Part shown: positions 17,563 to 26,807 of the stretch, in pieces
How the letters are laid out: the number at the start of each line of letters is the position of its first letter
Position numbering within the stretch: position 1 is the stretch's first letter
Assembly: GCA_021324365.1 (NCBI GenBank)
Contig: JAJPJE010000046.1
Span: 1 to 64,000, forward strand
DNA from: Terriglobia bacterium
GTDB lineage: Bacteria; Acidobacteriota; Terriglobia; Terriglobales; Acidobacteriaceae
Length of the DNA stretch: 64,000 bases
Reading direction: 5' to 3'
Position numbers and translations under genes: made by a program
The notes under the pieces: model-generated
What the model was told of the DNA's origin: nothing
Databases searched by the model: none
Seen by the model: only the letters and a program-made list of their open reading frames with translations

Positions 17563-18500
17563 GGCTGGAATCGCCGAAATAGTCCCCTGCCTAGCACTTT
17601 GAGCTTTTCGGTGGTAGAAAGGCGGATTTTTCCGCTGAACACGTTGTAGTCAGCTTTCGCGATCTTCTCCAGCAACCGGCTGTAGATCGTGACCAGCACC
17701 CACATTGCTGCGCGCGCATCCGGATCGAGCATCGGAATCAACTCGAACCCAGCTTTGTAGTACTCTCGGGCGCGATCGGCTTCGAGTTTCAGCAACGGCT
17801 TGAAACTCTCCGCATTCACTTCTCCGACGAAGTGTTCAGGATTTAATCCGAATGCCTGCAGGTCGTCATGCGGAAGATAGATGCGACCCATCTGCGCATC
17901 TTCTTTTACATCGCGAATAATGTTCGTCAACTGGAACGCAATCCCGGTTTTCTCCGCCAGGTCTTCGGCTTGTGCATCGCGATAGCCGAAAATGTGAATG
18001 CAAACCAGACCGACTACGGAAGCCACGTGATAGCAGTACTTATACAGATCCTGAAATGTCGTATACGGAACGGCAGGAGGCCGCCCAGGTTCTGCAGGCT
18101 CGACGCGCACATCCATGCTGGTGCCGTAAACCAGCTTCTCGAGCAATTGCACGGGAATCTTGAACCGCTGCTGGGTATCGGCGAGCGCCAGCAGCACAGG
18201 ATCGTCGGTAGCACGGCCGAATGTTACGCGATGGAAGCCTTCCAGCCACTCGCCTAATTGCTGCCGCTTTTTCTCGTCAGAAACATTGGGATCATCGGAA
18301 ATATCATCCGCGTGACGCATGAACGCGTACACCGCGCAGAGTGCATCGCGCTTGCGTCTGGGAAGCGCGACGAACGCGTAATAGAAATTCTTGGCCGATG
18401 CTCGGGTGATGCTCCGGCAGACTGCGTACGCCGCGCTCAGTTGCAGAGCTGCGGGTTTCTTTCGAGTGGGCTTGGCTGGGTTCTGCGTCAAGGTGCTCAC
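17559..18500 (-). CDS. hpnD: presqualene diphosphate synthase
   Basis: A trans-isoprenyl diphosphate synthase of the squalene/phytoene family, 313 residues. It joins two farnesyl diphosphates to presqualene diphosphate. The first aspartate-rich motif is in FMRHADDISDD (DDxxDD) and the second in NIIRDVKEDAQMGRIYLP (D-x3-D with the RIYLP box). It overlaps hpnC upstream and hpnE downstream by four bases each, so the three are translationally coupled. The C terminus is basic. Confidence 0.92.
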   Translation of the reverse strand: MSTLTQNPAKPTRKKPAALQLSAAYAVCRSITRASAKNFYYAFVALPRRKRDALCAVYAFMRHADDISDDPNVSDEKKRQQLGEWLEGFHRVTFGRATDDPVLLALADTQQRFKIPVQLLEKLVYGTSMDVRVEPAEPGRPPAVPYTTFQDLYKYCYHVASVVGLVCIHIFGYRDAQAEDLAEKTGIAFQLTNIIRDVKEDAQMGRIYLPHDDLQAFGLNPEHFVGEVNAESFKPLLKLEADRAREYYKAGFELIPMLDPDARAAMWVLVTIYSRLLEKIAKADYNVFSGKIRLSTTEKLKVLGRGLFRRFQP

Positions 18501-19447
18501 ACGAATCTCCGCACGGCTGCGCGGGCCAGGAGCAGGAACTTGCGACGCCTGGAGAGTGCAGGCCGCGATCTCAGCACATCATAGCCCTGCGCTTCGATCG
18601 CATTGAGGATCTCCTGCCCGCCCCGCGAAAAGAGTTCGATGTCGATGGCAAGTTCCTTCTCGAGCATCGCGGCCAGCGGAAGACCGCGCTCAAACCACTC
18701 GCGAGCGCGCTGCACTTCGAACTTCATCAAATCGATAAAACCTGGCGTGCAGCGCCGCTGCGAAATCTGCTCTTCTGTCACTCCGAAAGCACGCAAATCC
18801 TCGAGTGGCAGATAAATTCGGTTCTTCGCGTAATCGACCGTTACATCCTGCCAGAAATTCGCCAATTGCAGTGCGGTGCACGTGTAATCGGATAGCCGCT
18901 GACGGTCTGCATCGCGATATCCACAGACATACAGCACGAGCCGCCCGACTGGGTCCGCGGAATTCCTGCAATACCCGCGCACATCCTCGAATGTCTGGTA
19001 ACGCGTTACCACCTGGTCCTGCCGGAACGCCGTCAACAAATTGACGAATGGTTCCTTGGGAATCTCGCATTTCTGCACCGTTTCGCGTAGCGCCACAAAA
19101 ACTGGATGACGTGGATTTCCTGCATAGCATGCATTCAGTTCGGATTCCCACTCATCCATCAACAGCAACGACTGCTGAGAATCTCCAACCTCGTCGCCTA
19201 GATCGTCGCTGATCCGGCAATACGCATACACGTTGTAAAAATGCTGGTGCAGCCGGGCAGGAAGAAACCATGTCACGACGGAAAAGTTTTCGTAATGACT
19301 GGTCGCCAGCCGCTTGCAATAAGCCTGCGCTTCTGCCAAAGATGGCGGTTTCGCAGGAATGGCATACTCCGCTGGCAACGCCGACCATCCCGACGCTGTG
19401 GGGAACCGAGTGCTGTTCGAAGCTGCCATTCCTTTGTACCTGAACAA
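18497..19447 (-). CDS. hpnC: hydroxysqualene synthase
   Basis: A squalene/phytoene synthase fold protein of 316 residues that converts presqualene diphosphate to hydroxysqualene. Motifs: CRISDDLGDEVGD (first Asp-rich) and NFWQDVTVDYAKNRIYLP (second). Compared with HpnD the first motif is DDxxDE, which fits HpnC. The TTG at 19447 has AGGA six bases upstream. The ATG at 19429 is the alternative, but its AAAGGA is too close. It starts 56 bases after the dehydrogenase stop. Confidence 0.91.
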   Translation of the reverse strand: MFRYKGMAASNSTRFPTASGWSALPAEYAIPAKPPSLAEAQAYCKRLATSHYENFSVVTWFLPARLHQHFYNVYAYCRISDDLGDEVGDSQQSLLLMDEWESELNACYAGNPRHPVFVALRETVQKCEIPKEPFVNLLTAFRQDQVVTRYQTFEDVRGYCRNSADPVGRLVLYVCGYRDADRQRLSDYTCTALQLANFWQDVTVDYAKNRIYLPLEDLRAFGVTEEQISQRRCTPGFIDLMKFEVQRAREWFERGLPLAAMLEKELAIDIELFSRGGQEILNAIEAQGYDVLRSRPALSRRRKFLLLARAAVRRFV

Positions 19448-19503
19448 ACTACATCCTAAGAACCATTTCGGCTCTCAGGATCACACCTTAGATCTTCCCT
19501 GCT

Positions 19504-20553
19504 TTAGTGGCCGGGGATAATGGCGGTTTTGATGTCGCCATTCCGGTTCATCATGTGCTGCAGTACGTGGTGCAGGCGGGATAGCGGCGCTTCGCCCGTA
19601 ATGTAATCCGCGCTGCGAATCTTCCGCTCCGAAATCAAGGTGAACGCCTTGCGCACGCTCTCCGGTGTGTGATGGAACGTTGCCTTCAGCGTGATCTCGG
19701 AGTAGTGCAGCCGGTTCGTATCCAGCGAGACCTTGGTCCCATTCGCGCATCCACCGAAGAAGTTCACTGTGCCGCCTTTGCGCACCATGTCGATGGACTG
19801 CTCCCATGCCAAGGGACGCCCGACTGCTTCAACCACCACGTCAGCTCCGCGCCTGTCAGGCGTCAATGATCGTACCGCACCAACTGGATCGTCCGTTTTC
19901 GTGACCTGGATGACTTCATCCGCACCCAGCCTCTTTGCGGCGCCAACCTGCGAGTCGCGCTTCACCATCGAGATCACATTGCATCCCGTCAGCTTTGCCG
20001 CTTGCGTAAACATCAAGCCAATAGGACCGCCGCCGATCACCACAACGGTGTCGCCGATTTCTACGCCGGTCTCGTGTAGGCCGCGAAGGACGCACGCCAG
20101 AGGCTCGGCCATCGCGGCCTCTTCATAGCTCACGTTGGAAGGGATCGCCAGCATGTTGGTCTCAACGATGCGGCGGGGAATCTTGATGTACTCGGCGTAG
20201 GCACCGTTATTGAAGAGCAGGTCCTCACACAGATTTTCCTGGTGCTTCGAACAGTAGAAGCACATGCCGCAGGGCGCGGAATTCAGCGCCACCACGCGCA
20301 TTCCCTTTTTGAAGCCTTTTACATTGGGACCGACTTCCTCGATGATTCCCGCCAGTTCGTGTCCGAACAGAGCAGGCGGCACAATCATACGGGCGTGATA
20401 GCCTCGCTGATAAACCTTCAGATCGGTACCGCAGGTCAGTGCGACCTGCACCTTGATCAGAACTTCTCCTTCACCGACTCGAGGGATCGGAACTTTCTCG
20501 ATTTTTACGTCCTCTTTCCCGTAGAGGACGGCTGCTGTCATCTGACCGTTCAC
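19504..20553 (-). CDS. zinc-dependent MDR dehydrogenase (second of two)
   Basis: A medium-chain dehydrogenase of the sorbitol/threonine dehydrogenase type, 349 residues from the GTG at 20553 (345 from the ATG at 20541). The catalytic zinc site has TCGTDLKVY and GHELAGIIEEVG. The structural zinc cysteines are in SAPCGMCFYCSKHQENLC. NAD(P) binds at GGGPIGLMF. Directly abutting its paralogue and followed by hpnC, it sits inside the hopanoid operon. A role in reducing or oxidising the hopanoid side chain is inferred from position only. Confidence 0.85.
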   Translation of the reverse strand: MNGQMTAAVLYGKEDVKIEKVPIPRVGEGEVLIKVQVALTCGTDLKVYQRGYHARMIVPPALFGHELAGIIEEVGPNVKGFKKGMRVVALNSAPCGMCFYCSKHQENLCEDLLFNNGAYAEYIKIPRRIVETNMLAIPSNVSYEEAAMAEPLACVLRGLHETGVEIGDTVVVIGGGPIGLMFTQAAKLTGCNVISMVKRDSQVGAAKRLGADEVIQVTKTDDPVGAVRSLTPDRRGADVVVEAVGRPLAWEQSIDMVRKGGTVNFFGGCANGTKVSLDTNRLHYSEITLKATFHHTPESVRKAFTLISERKIRSADYITGEAPLSRLHHVLQHMMNRNGDIKTAIIPGH

Positions 20554-21672
20554 TTAATTTCCTTCCCACGTGCTGCCGGGCTGTATGATCAATTTCATCG
20601 TATCTGGCTGCGGATGCGCAGCAACGTTCAGCCCCTCAACAGCACCTGCTAGCGGAAAGCGATGGCTGATCAAGCTTTCCAGATTGGCGGCTCCGCTGAA
20701 AACCCACTCCGTGGAGGCCGGCTGCATGTCGACCGAGGCACTGTAGGAGCCGAGTAATGTCTTTTCGTCCACGCAGACTGACGCAGGATCAATCACCGCC
20801 TGCTCCCTCACGGTCTGCGCAAATAGCATCACGCGCCCTCCCGGGCGTGCCGAATCAATGGCATTGCGAATCAGCTTCGTTCCCGGGACTGCCAGAATCA
20901 CTGCGTCGGCGCCGCGGCTCTCAGTGATTCCCCGTATGTACTCAACTGTGTCCTGACGCGATGCGTCGATAGATTCGCTTAACCCAAACCCTCTGGATAT
21001 TGTAAGCCTCTGCGGGAACAAATCGGAAGTTACCACCCTTGCGCCCTTTCGCGCCGCCAAAACCCCGAGGATAATACCGATTGGACCTTGACCTATCACC
21101 AGAACCGTTTCCGACCCTCCAAGTTCCAGTGTTTCAATGGCCTTCCAGCATGTGTTCACCGGCTCCGCAAACGATGCCTGCTCGAAAGAAACATTGTCGG
21201 GAATGCGCACCACGCCCCTCTGGACAATCCAATCCATCACCCGAACGTACTCGGCGAAGCCGCCCCCGGAAGCTTCGTAACCAGCCGTACACCCTACCTT
21301 CTTGTAAACGGGGCATTGAGCGAACACCTTATGTTTACAGTAGTAGCATTCGCCACAAGGGATGTGATGAAAAACGATGACGCGATCGCCGGGACGGAAC
21401 TTCGTGACGCCTGAACCGATCCCCACAACAATGCCTGCCGTCTCATGACCGAAAATGCGGGGAGCAGAGTGTGAGCCAGTCGCAATCTTCTTCAGATCCG
21501 TACCGCAGATCCCGCATGTATGTACGCGAACCAGAATCTCTCCTGCGCCAATTTTCGGGACAGGCACTTGTTCAAGGCGCACGTCATTGATGCCGTAATA
21601 CACAGCCGCGCGCATCGTTGATGGAATGGGACTGCCTGCTGATTGATTCTGAACTTGAGTTACTGTACTCAA
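20554..21672 (-). CDS. zinc-dependent MDR dehydrogenase (first of two, next to hpnG)
   Basis: About 372 residues from the TTG at 21672. An ATG at 21615 just before AAVYYGINDVRLEQ is also possible, and a start at 21750 would run into hpnG. Catalytic zinc ligands are in CGICGTDLKKI and GHETAGIVVGIGSG. The four structural cysteines are in HIPCGECYYCKHKVFAQC. The cofactor loop is GQGPIGIILG. It resembles sorbitol/threonine dehydrogenases that act on polyols or their aldehydes. It lies 14 bases after hpnG and abuts the second dehydrogenase. The polyol-type fold beside HpnG, whose product carries a ribose, is suggestive. Confidence 0.84.
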   Translation of the reverse strand: MSTVTQVQNQSAGSPIPSTMRAAVYYGINDVRLEQVPVPKIGAGEILVRVHTCGICGTDLKKIATGSHSAPRIFGHETAGIVVGIGSGVTKFRPGDRVIVFHHIPCGECYYCKHKVFAQCPVYKKVGCTAGYEASGGGFAEYVRVMDWIVQRGVVRIPDNVSFEQASFAEPVNTCWKAIETLELGGSETVLVIGQGPIGIILGVLAARKGARVVTSDLFPQRLTISRGFGLSESIDASRQDTVEYIRGITESRGADAVILAVPGTKLIRNAIDSARPGGRVMLFAQTVREQAVIDPASVCVDEKTLLGSYSASVDMQPASTEWVFSGAANLESLISHRFPLAGAVEGLNVAAHPQPDTMKLIIQPGSTWEGN

Positions 21673-21686
21673 CTTTATGTTTTTCC

Positions 21687-22388
21687 TTAACTTACCTGTA
21701 CAACTCGGGATTTCCGGATCCCTGTAATCAGATGCTGTAACGCGGTACAAAGCTCGGCGGACGCTCGGGCAGAGTTTGTACCCATTCTGATCAACCCCGG
21801 CCAGTGCCCCGGCCTGATACTCATGTGGCCCAGGAACTTTGCTGTCCTGAAGATTCCCCTGTCGTCAACGAATGGCTCGAACGGCAACATTGGGAAGTCG
21901 AGTTCGTCCGAAATCGTTTTGACCGCGTAAAACGGGATTCCATGCCGCTTTGCAACGAGAGCGACAGAAGCTCCTTCCATGTCGACCGCCTCTGCCTGAA
22001 ATCGTAAATTCAATTCGAGCTTCGCCTTTCGATTTGCGATAAATCCGGAACTTACGATCCTGCTGCTTGAAGTCGATTCGGTACGGAAGTTCTCGCCCGT
22101 AGCGCTGTCCACCACGACTCCAGGAACGATGTCATCCGCGATTTTGCGTTCTGGAACCAGAGCGCCTGCAAATCCGGCAGAAATCAGAACGTCCGGCCCG
22201 AATTCTGCAACTAATGCCTCTGTCGCTCTGATTCCCGGCTCGCGACCGATGCCCGAAGCAACGTAGGCAGTATCGCCACTTTGATCGATTCTCGCTGCAA
22301 GACCCCCGGTTCGTTGTCGACGCCATCCGGAGATGAGCGGCGCTACCTCTCGTTGCAACGCCGAGACGATGCCGATCCTAATGGACAT
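21687..22388 (-). CDS. hpnG: hopanoid-associated phosphorylase
   Basis: A purine-nucleoside-phosphorylase-like enzyme, 233 residues. In characterised species it removes adenine from adenosylhopane on the way to ribosylhopane and bacteriohopanetetrol. The start MSIRIGIVSALQREVAPL at 22388 is typical. The frame is open for 68 more codons upstream, but these lie within hpnA. Key stretches: VLISAGFAGAL (phosphate/ribose side), AEAVDMEGASVA (the MEG ribose-binding motif) and VKTISDELD (base-binding Asp). It overlaps hpnA by 11 bases. Confidence 0.88.
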   Translation of the reverse strand: MSIRIGIVSALQREVAPLISGWRRQRTGGLAARIDQSGDTAYVASGIGREPGIRATEALVAEFGPDVLISAGFAGALVPERKIADDIVPGVVVDSATGENFRTESTSSSRIVSSGFIANRKAKLELNLRFQAEAVDMEGASVALVAKRHGIPFYAVKTISDELDFPMLPFEPFVDDRGIFRTAKFLGHMSIRPGHWPGLIRMGTNSARASAELCTALQHLITGIRKSRVVQVS

Positions 22389-23451
22389 AGCCGTTCGCCT
22401 GAAACCACTCGGCCGCACGCCGCAGGGCGCCATCCACTGGCGCAATCTTCCAGCCCAGCTCCCTCTCCGCTTTTGCCGAGGAAACAAACATCTTCTTGCG
22501 CCCCATGCGAACTGCATCGATGGTGGCGCGCGGCTCCCGCCGCAGGATGCAGCCGGTGAAGACGGTATCGAAAACACTGAAACCGAGCGCAACTCCGTAA
22601 GGGAGCTTCACCGTAGGCGCGGGAATACCTGTGATCGCCGAAAGCTTCTGCAGAATTTGCTCAAGCGTCAGATTCTGGCCGCCCAGAATGTAGCGCTCAC
22701 CCGATCTCCCCTTCTCTAGCGCCGCCATATGTCCTTCCGCGCAAACTGTGGCGTCGACCAGATTCAGCCCCGTATCCACGAACGCCGGAAACTTACAGCG
22801 CAGAAAATCGAGAATGATCCGTCCTGTCGGCGTTGGCTTCACGTCCTGTTCGCCGACTGGTGTCGAGGGATTCACGACAACGACATTCGCTCCCTTGCGT
22901 CCAGCTTCCAGTGCCACTTGCTCCGCCATGAACTTTGAGCGCTTGTAGTGCCCGATCATGTCAGGCAAGCCGACAGGTGTTTCTTCATCGACAATGGATC
23001 CGTCCTTCCGGAAGCCCATCGTCGCCACGCTGCTGGTATAAACCACCCGGCGCACACCGGATTCCTGTGCTGCTCGAATCAGGGAACGCGTTCCTTCGAC
23101 ATTCGACCGGTACATCTCCTGGGCGTCCGCCTTGTTCCTTGTCCACAAACGGTAATCCGCTGCGACGTGGTACACGAAATCGCATCCGGCCATTGCCTTC
23201 TTCAGCGAAGCCGCGTCACGCAGGTCACCAATCACCCGATCAGCTCTCAGCGAATTCACGTTACGCAGATCGCTGGTCCGTCTGACTAGCAACCTCAGAT
23301 CGGCTCCATTCGCTGCCAGAATTCGCGCCACATGGCTTCCCAGGAAACCCGTCGCTCCGGTGACAAAAATTCGCGGAGTATCGTGCGCGCCCGTTCTTTC
23401 GGAACGTGCAGAGGGATCCACTGAATTTTCGAAAGCTGCCGTATGCGCCAC
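22378..23451 (-). CDS. hpnA: hopanoid-associated sugar epimerase/reductase
   Basis: An extended SDR protein, 357 residues, close to dihydroflavonol 4-reductases and marker of hopanoid clusters; its exact reaction is not settled. The N-terminal 25 residues are a tail before the Rossmann motif VTGATGFLGSHVA. The active site has YTSSVATMG and YKRSKFMAE (YxxxK). The start codon abuts the shc stop without spare bases, and the 3' end overlaps hpnG, so the gene is embedded in the operon. Confidence 0.9.
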   Translation of the reverse strand: MAHTAAFENSVDPSARSERTGAHDTPRIFVTGATGFLGSHVARILAANGADLRLLVRRTSDLRNVNSLRADRVIGDLRDAASLKKAMAGCDFVYHVAADYRLWTRNKADAQEMYRSNVEGTRSLIRAAQESGVRRVVYTSSVATMGFRKDGSIVDEETPVGLPDMIGHYKRSKFMAEQVALEAGRKGANVVVVNPSTPVGEQDVKPTPTGRIILDFLRCKFPAFVDTGLNLVDATVCAEGHMAALEKGRSGERYILGGQNLTLEQILQKLSAITGIPAPTVKLPYGVALGFSVFDTVFTGCILRREPRATIDAVRMGRKKMFVSSAKAERELGWKIAPVDGALRRAAEWFQANGYVH

Positions 23452-25488
23452 CTAGTCTGTCCGGAGGCGTGCATCTTCGGCCGGAGTCGGCATTGCGCCA
23501 TTCTCCGCCGTGCTCGCCTTGTCTGCTCGTTGCATGCCCTTCATCACTTGTGAATACGTGGCCAGCGCGAGCAGCGGGAAATATTCCGCATACATGTGGT
23601 ATTTCAGATAGAAGACCTTCGGGAATCCGGTGCCCGTGTAGGTCTTCTCCCACCACGAGCCGTCTTTGCGCTGCGTGCGCAGCAAATACACGATGCCGCG
23701 CTCGACGCAATTGCTCCGCGTGTCCCCTGCCGCTAATAGACCCAGCACTGCCCACGCCGTCTGCGAAGCTGTGCTATCGCCTTGTCCGCGCAATGCCGGG
23801 TTGTCGTACGAGCCGAGCGTCTCGCCCCAGCCGCCATCCGGATTCTGCACGGACCGAATCCATTCCGCGGCCTGTTGAACGTAGGGTTCGTGGTTATCGA
23901 CGCCGATCGCCTGTAGTCCTCGCAGCACCAGGAAAGTTCCGTAAATATAGTTGCAGCCCCAGCGTCCGAACCAGCTGCCGTCCGGTTCCTGCTCTTTGAT
24001 CAGGAACTTGACCGCTTTCTTCACTGCCGGATGCTCAAGCGTGTACCCATGGTTCGCCAGCATCTCCAGCACGCGCCCCGTGATATCGACGGTTGGTGGA
24101 TCGAGCATGGCGTTGTGATCGGCGAATGGAATGTACTGAAAAACCATCTTCGTATTGTCTTTATCGAAGCTGGCCCATCCACCACTCTTGCACTGCATCG
24201 AGAGAACCCACTCAATGGCGCGCTGCACCGATTCGTGCTGGTAGCGCTCGTTGCTATGGTCGACGTGGTTCAGTGCGAGGCATACCTGTGCTGTATCGTC
24301 CACATCGGGATAAAACTCGTTGTTGAACTCGAAATACCAGCCGCCCGGCTGCGCTTTGGAATTCTTTACCGACCAGTCGCCCTTGTGAGTAATCTGCTTC
24401 TTCAGTACCCAATCTGCGGCGGCCTGCATGCGCGGATCTTTGCGCGACACCCCGCTCTCGCCCAGCGCAAACATCGCGTAAACAGTATCCCAGACCGGCG
24501 ACTTGCAAGGCTGCATGCGGAACGTATCTTCCTCTTCGATCCCGAGAGCCTCCAGTTCATCCATCGCGCGAATGAACTGTGGATCATCCACGGAGTAGCC
24601 CAGCGCGCGTAGCGCAATAATCGAGTTCATGACACCCGGGAAAATTGCCCCAAGACCGTCGCTCATCTCCAGGCGTTCCAACATCCACTTTTCCGCAGCT
24701 CTGATCGCAATCGAACGCAGCGGACGCACATGTACCCACTCGAACCAGTGCGTGATCCGATCCAGTCCCAGGAAAACATTGTTCCAACTTACGATCTTTT
24801 TCTTATTCCAGCGGAGATGCAGGTTCGCATTTTTTCGCCCCCCGACGAACAACTCGTCGATCGCCATCTCGACGGGGATCTTCTTCAACGGCTTCTTTGC
24901 ATAGACAATTGCGAGCGGGATGAAGATCGCGCGCGACCAGGATGAAATTTCGTAGATGTTGAACCAGAACCAGTTCGGAAACAGCACAATCTCCGGCGGA
25001 ATTGCCGGCACAGCATCCCACTCGTATTGACCGAAGAAGCAGAGATAAATCTTCGTGTAGGTATTTGCGGCCGTCACTCCGCCGAGTTCCACGATCTTCT
25101 TGCGCGCCCGCACCAGCGCAGGATCATCTGCACGATATCCGCAAAGTTTCAAGGCGAAGTAAGTCAGAATCGAAGCGCTAATCTCTGACGGACCGGTTTC
25201 ATAGATCGGCCAGCCACCATCGTCATTCTGGTGCGCCAGCATCCAGCGGCACGCCTTCTGCAGTTTGCGAGCGTCGCCCGTCCCGAGCAGCGTGTGCATC
25301 AGGATGTATTCGGCTTCCAGCGTGGTGTCGGCCTCTAGCTCGCCGCACCAGTAGCCTTCTTCATTTTGGGTTGAAAAGAGGTATCGACGTGCAGCGTCCA
25401 TGCTGGCCGCAAGACGGCTCATCATGTCATCGATCTTCCCGAAACGCATCGGGGCCTGGGGAGGAACAGCACCCGAAAATTGTTCCAT
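23452..25488 (-). CDS. shc: squalene-hopene cyclase
   Basis: Cyclises squalene to hopene/hopanol; a monotopic membrane enzyme of about 678 residues, the normal size. The protonating motif DVDDTAQ (DxDD at residues 395-398) is intact. Several QW repeats are visible, for example SGGWASFDKDN, DGSWFGRWGCNYIYG and DGGWGETLGSYDN. The ATG at 25488 has GGAG eight bases upstream and is preferred to the GTG three codons earlier. It follows ispH by about 130 bases that contain a small dyad (25533-25551). Confidence 0.95.
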   Translation of the reverse strand: MEQFSGAVPPQAPMRFGKIDDMMSRLAASMDAARRYLFSTQNEEGYWCGELEADTTLEAEYILMHTLLGTGDARKLQKACRWMLAHQNDDGGWPIYETGPSEISASILTYFALKLCGYRADDPALVRARKKIVELGGVTAANTYTKIYLCFFGQYEWDAVPAIPPEIVLFPNWFWFNIYEISSWSRAIFIPLAIVYAKKPLKKIPVEMAIDELFVGGRKNANLHLRWNKKKIVSWNNVFLGLDRITHWFEWVHVRPLRSIAIRAAEKWMLERLEMSDGLGAIFPGVMNSIIALRALGYSVDDPQFIRAMDELEALGIEEEDTFRMQPCKSPVWDTVYAMFALGESGVSRKDPRMQAAADWVLKKQITHKGDWSVKNSKAQPGGWYFEFNNEFYPDVDDTAQVCLALNHVDHSNERYQHESVQRAIEWVLSMQCKSGGWASFDKDNTKMVFQYIPFADHNAMLDPPTVDITGRVLEMLANHGYTLEHPAVKKAVKFLIKEQEPDGSWFGRWGCNYIYGTFLVLRGLQAIGVDNHEPYVQQAAEWIRSVQNPDGGWGETLGSYDNPALRGQGDSTASQTAWAVLGLLAAGDTRSNCVERGIVYLLRTQRKDGSWWEKTYTGTGFPKVFYLKYHMYAEYFPLLALATYSQVMKGMQRADKASTAENGAMPTPAEDARLRTD

Positions 25489-25532
25489 TCGATACACTCC
25501 GCAGAGTTCGCGAGACTCGCATCTCGTCCAGA

Positions 25533-25551
25533 TACTCCGAATCGGGGAGTA
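25533..25551. promoter_or_regulatory. dyad upstream of shc, possible operator
   Basis: TACTCC (25533-25538) and GGAGTA (25546-25551) form a perfect six-base inverted repeat with a seven-base centre that itself contains most of CCGA/TCGG. It lies 45-60 bases before the shc start. Binding factor unknown. Confidence 0.3.
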
Positions 25552-25623
25552 CCAAATCTACTTAGCTTCATGCGGCTTCGTTGGTCCGCCCAGTCCAGAA
25601 CCTCAAAATAGGTCCTGCCTGCG

Positions 25624-26619
25624 CTAACTGACTCTCGCGCCTTCGATGCTCACGAACGATTGTGGTGCGTTGTTTACCGCATCGGCAATTTCCGGCGGCA
25701 ATCCAAAGCGCACGTTTTCCGGCATGACTTCCACTTCCTGCACATTGTTGAAACCGGCTCCAATTAGGTACGTGACCGCTTCCTGCACCAGAATCTCTGG
25801 CGCCGAAGCACCGGCTGTGAGCGCGATCGTTTTCACGCCCTCCAGCCACTCCGTACGAATTGCCCGGAAGTTCTCGATCAGGTACGAGGGAGTGCCCAGG
25901 TTCCTGGCAACTTCGACCAGCCGGTTCGAGTTCGAGCTGTTCACCGAACCCACAACCAACAACAACCCAGCATCACTGGAAGTTTGCTTTACTGCAGTCT
26001 GACGGTTCTCGGTGGCGTAGCAGATGTCTTGTGCGGCAGGTCCCTTGATATTCGGGAATTTTGCCTTAAGTGCCTCGATGATATCTCGCGTCTCATCCAG
26101 GCTCAGCGTCGTCTGTGTCAAATAAGCAACTTTATTAGGATTGGCGACGTGAACCTTCTCCACGTCTTGTACCGACCCGACCACCTGAGTAACCAATGGC
26201 GCCTCGCCCAAGGTGCCGATCACCTCATCGTGATCGTGATGACCGATCAGGATGAGCGAATAGCCTTCCTTGGCAAACCGTACCGCCTCCACGTGAACCT
26301 TAGTGACCAGCGGGCAAGTTGCGTCAATGACGCGCAGCTTCCTTGCCTTGCTCGCTTCGCGGACCTCGGGTGAAACCCCGTGGGCACTGTAGATGACCCT
26401 CTCACCCGCCGGGACTTCTTCCACGCTATCCACAAAGATAGCGCCCTTAGCCTGGAGTTCCTCGACGACGAAACGGTTATGTACGATCTCTTTGCGCACG
26501 TAAATGGGAGCTCCAAAGGTTTCCAGCGCAATGCGTACGATATCGATGGCCCGCACCACCCCGGCGCAGAACCCTCGCGGCTTCAGAAGCAGCAAAGTTT
26601 TTCCACTATCAACGTTCAC
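25624..26619 (-). CDS. ispH: 4-hydroxy-3-methylbut-2-enyl diphosphate reductase
   Basis: The last enzyme of the MEP isoprenoid pathway, making IPP and DMAPP with an Fe-S cluster. The three cluster cysteines are present: PRGFCAGV (Cys18), DATCPLVTKVH and DICYATENRQ. The proton relay THGE-type site appears as GHHDHDEV and the substrate loop as VGSVNSSNSNRL. The GTG at 26619 is preferred, as a -10 like ACTAGAAT lies upstream at about 26643-26651. The frame stays open to 26703, so a longer N terminus is possible. Its place before shc ties precursor supply to hopanoid synthesis. Confidence 0.93.
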   Translation of the reverse strand: MNVDSGKTLLLLKPRGFCAGVVRAIDIVRIALETFGAPIYVRKEIVHNRFVVEELQAKGAIFVDSVEEVPAGERVIYSAHGVSPEVREASKARKLRVIDATCPLVTKVHVEAVRFAKEGYSLILIGHHDHDEVIGTLGEAPLVTQVVGSVQDVEKVHVANPNKVAYLTQTTLSLDETRDIIEALKAKFPNIKGPAAQDICYATENRQTAVKQTSSDAGLLLVVGSVNSSNSNRLVEVARNLGTPSYLIENFRAIRTEWLEGVKTIALTAGASAPEILVQEAVTYLIGAGFNNVQEVEVMPENVRFGLPPEIADAVNNAPQSFVSIEGARVS

Positions 26620-26807
26620 TATTTGCCATCCACCATCACTATAGATTCTAGTATGCCCGAAGAATATGCATTTAAACATATCTAAAAAGATGCTCTTAGT
26701 CAATGTAAGGCGCTGGATTTACAAGGGTTAGCATCGATTGGATACTGGGAGCACGTGAAACGCGGTTATCGCGGCCAAGTGGTTGGCTCTGGCGGGTACA
26801 AACCAGG

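Noticed and set aside
22389-22592. N-terminal extension of hpnG by 68 codons
   Set aside because: It lies inside hpnA in another frame; the HpnG family starts at the MSIRIGIVSALQ methionine.
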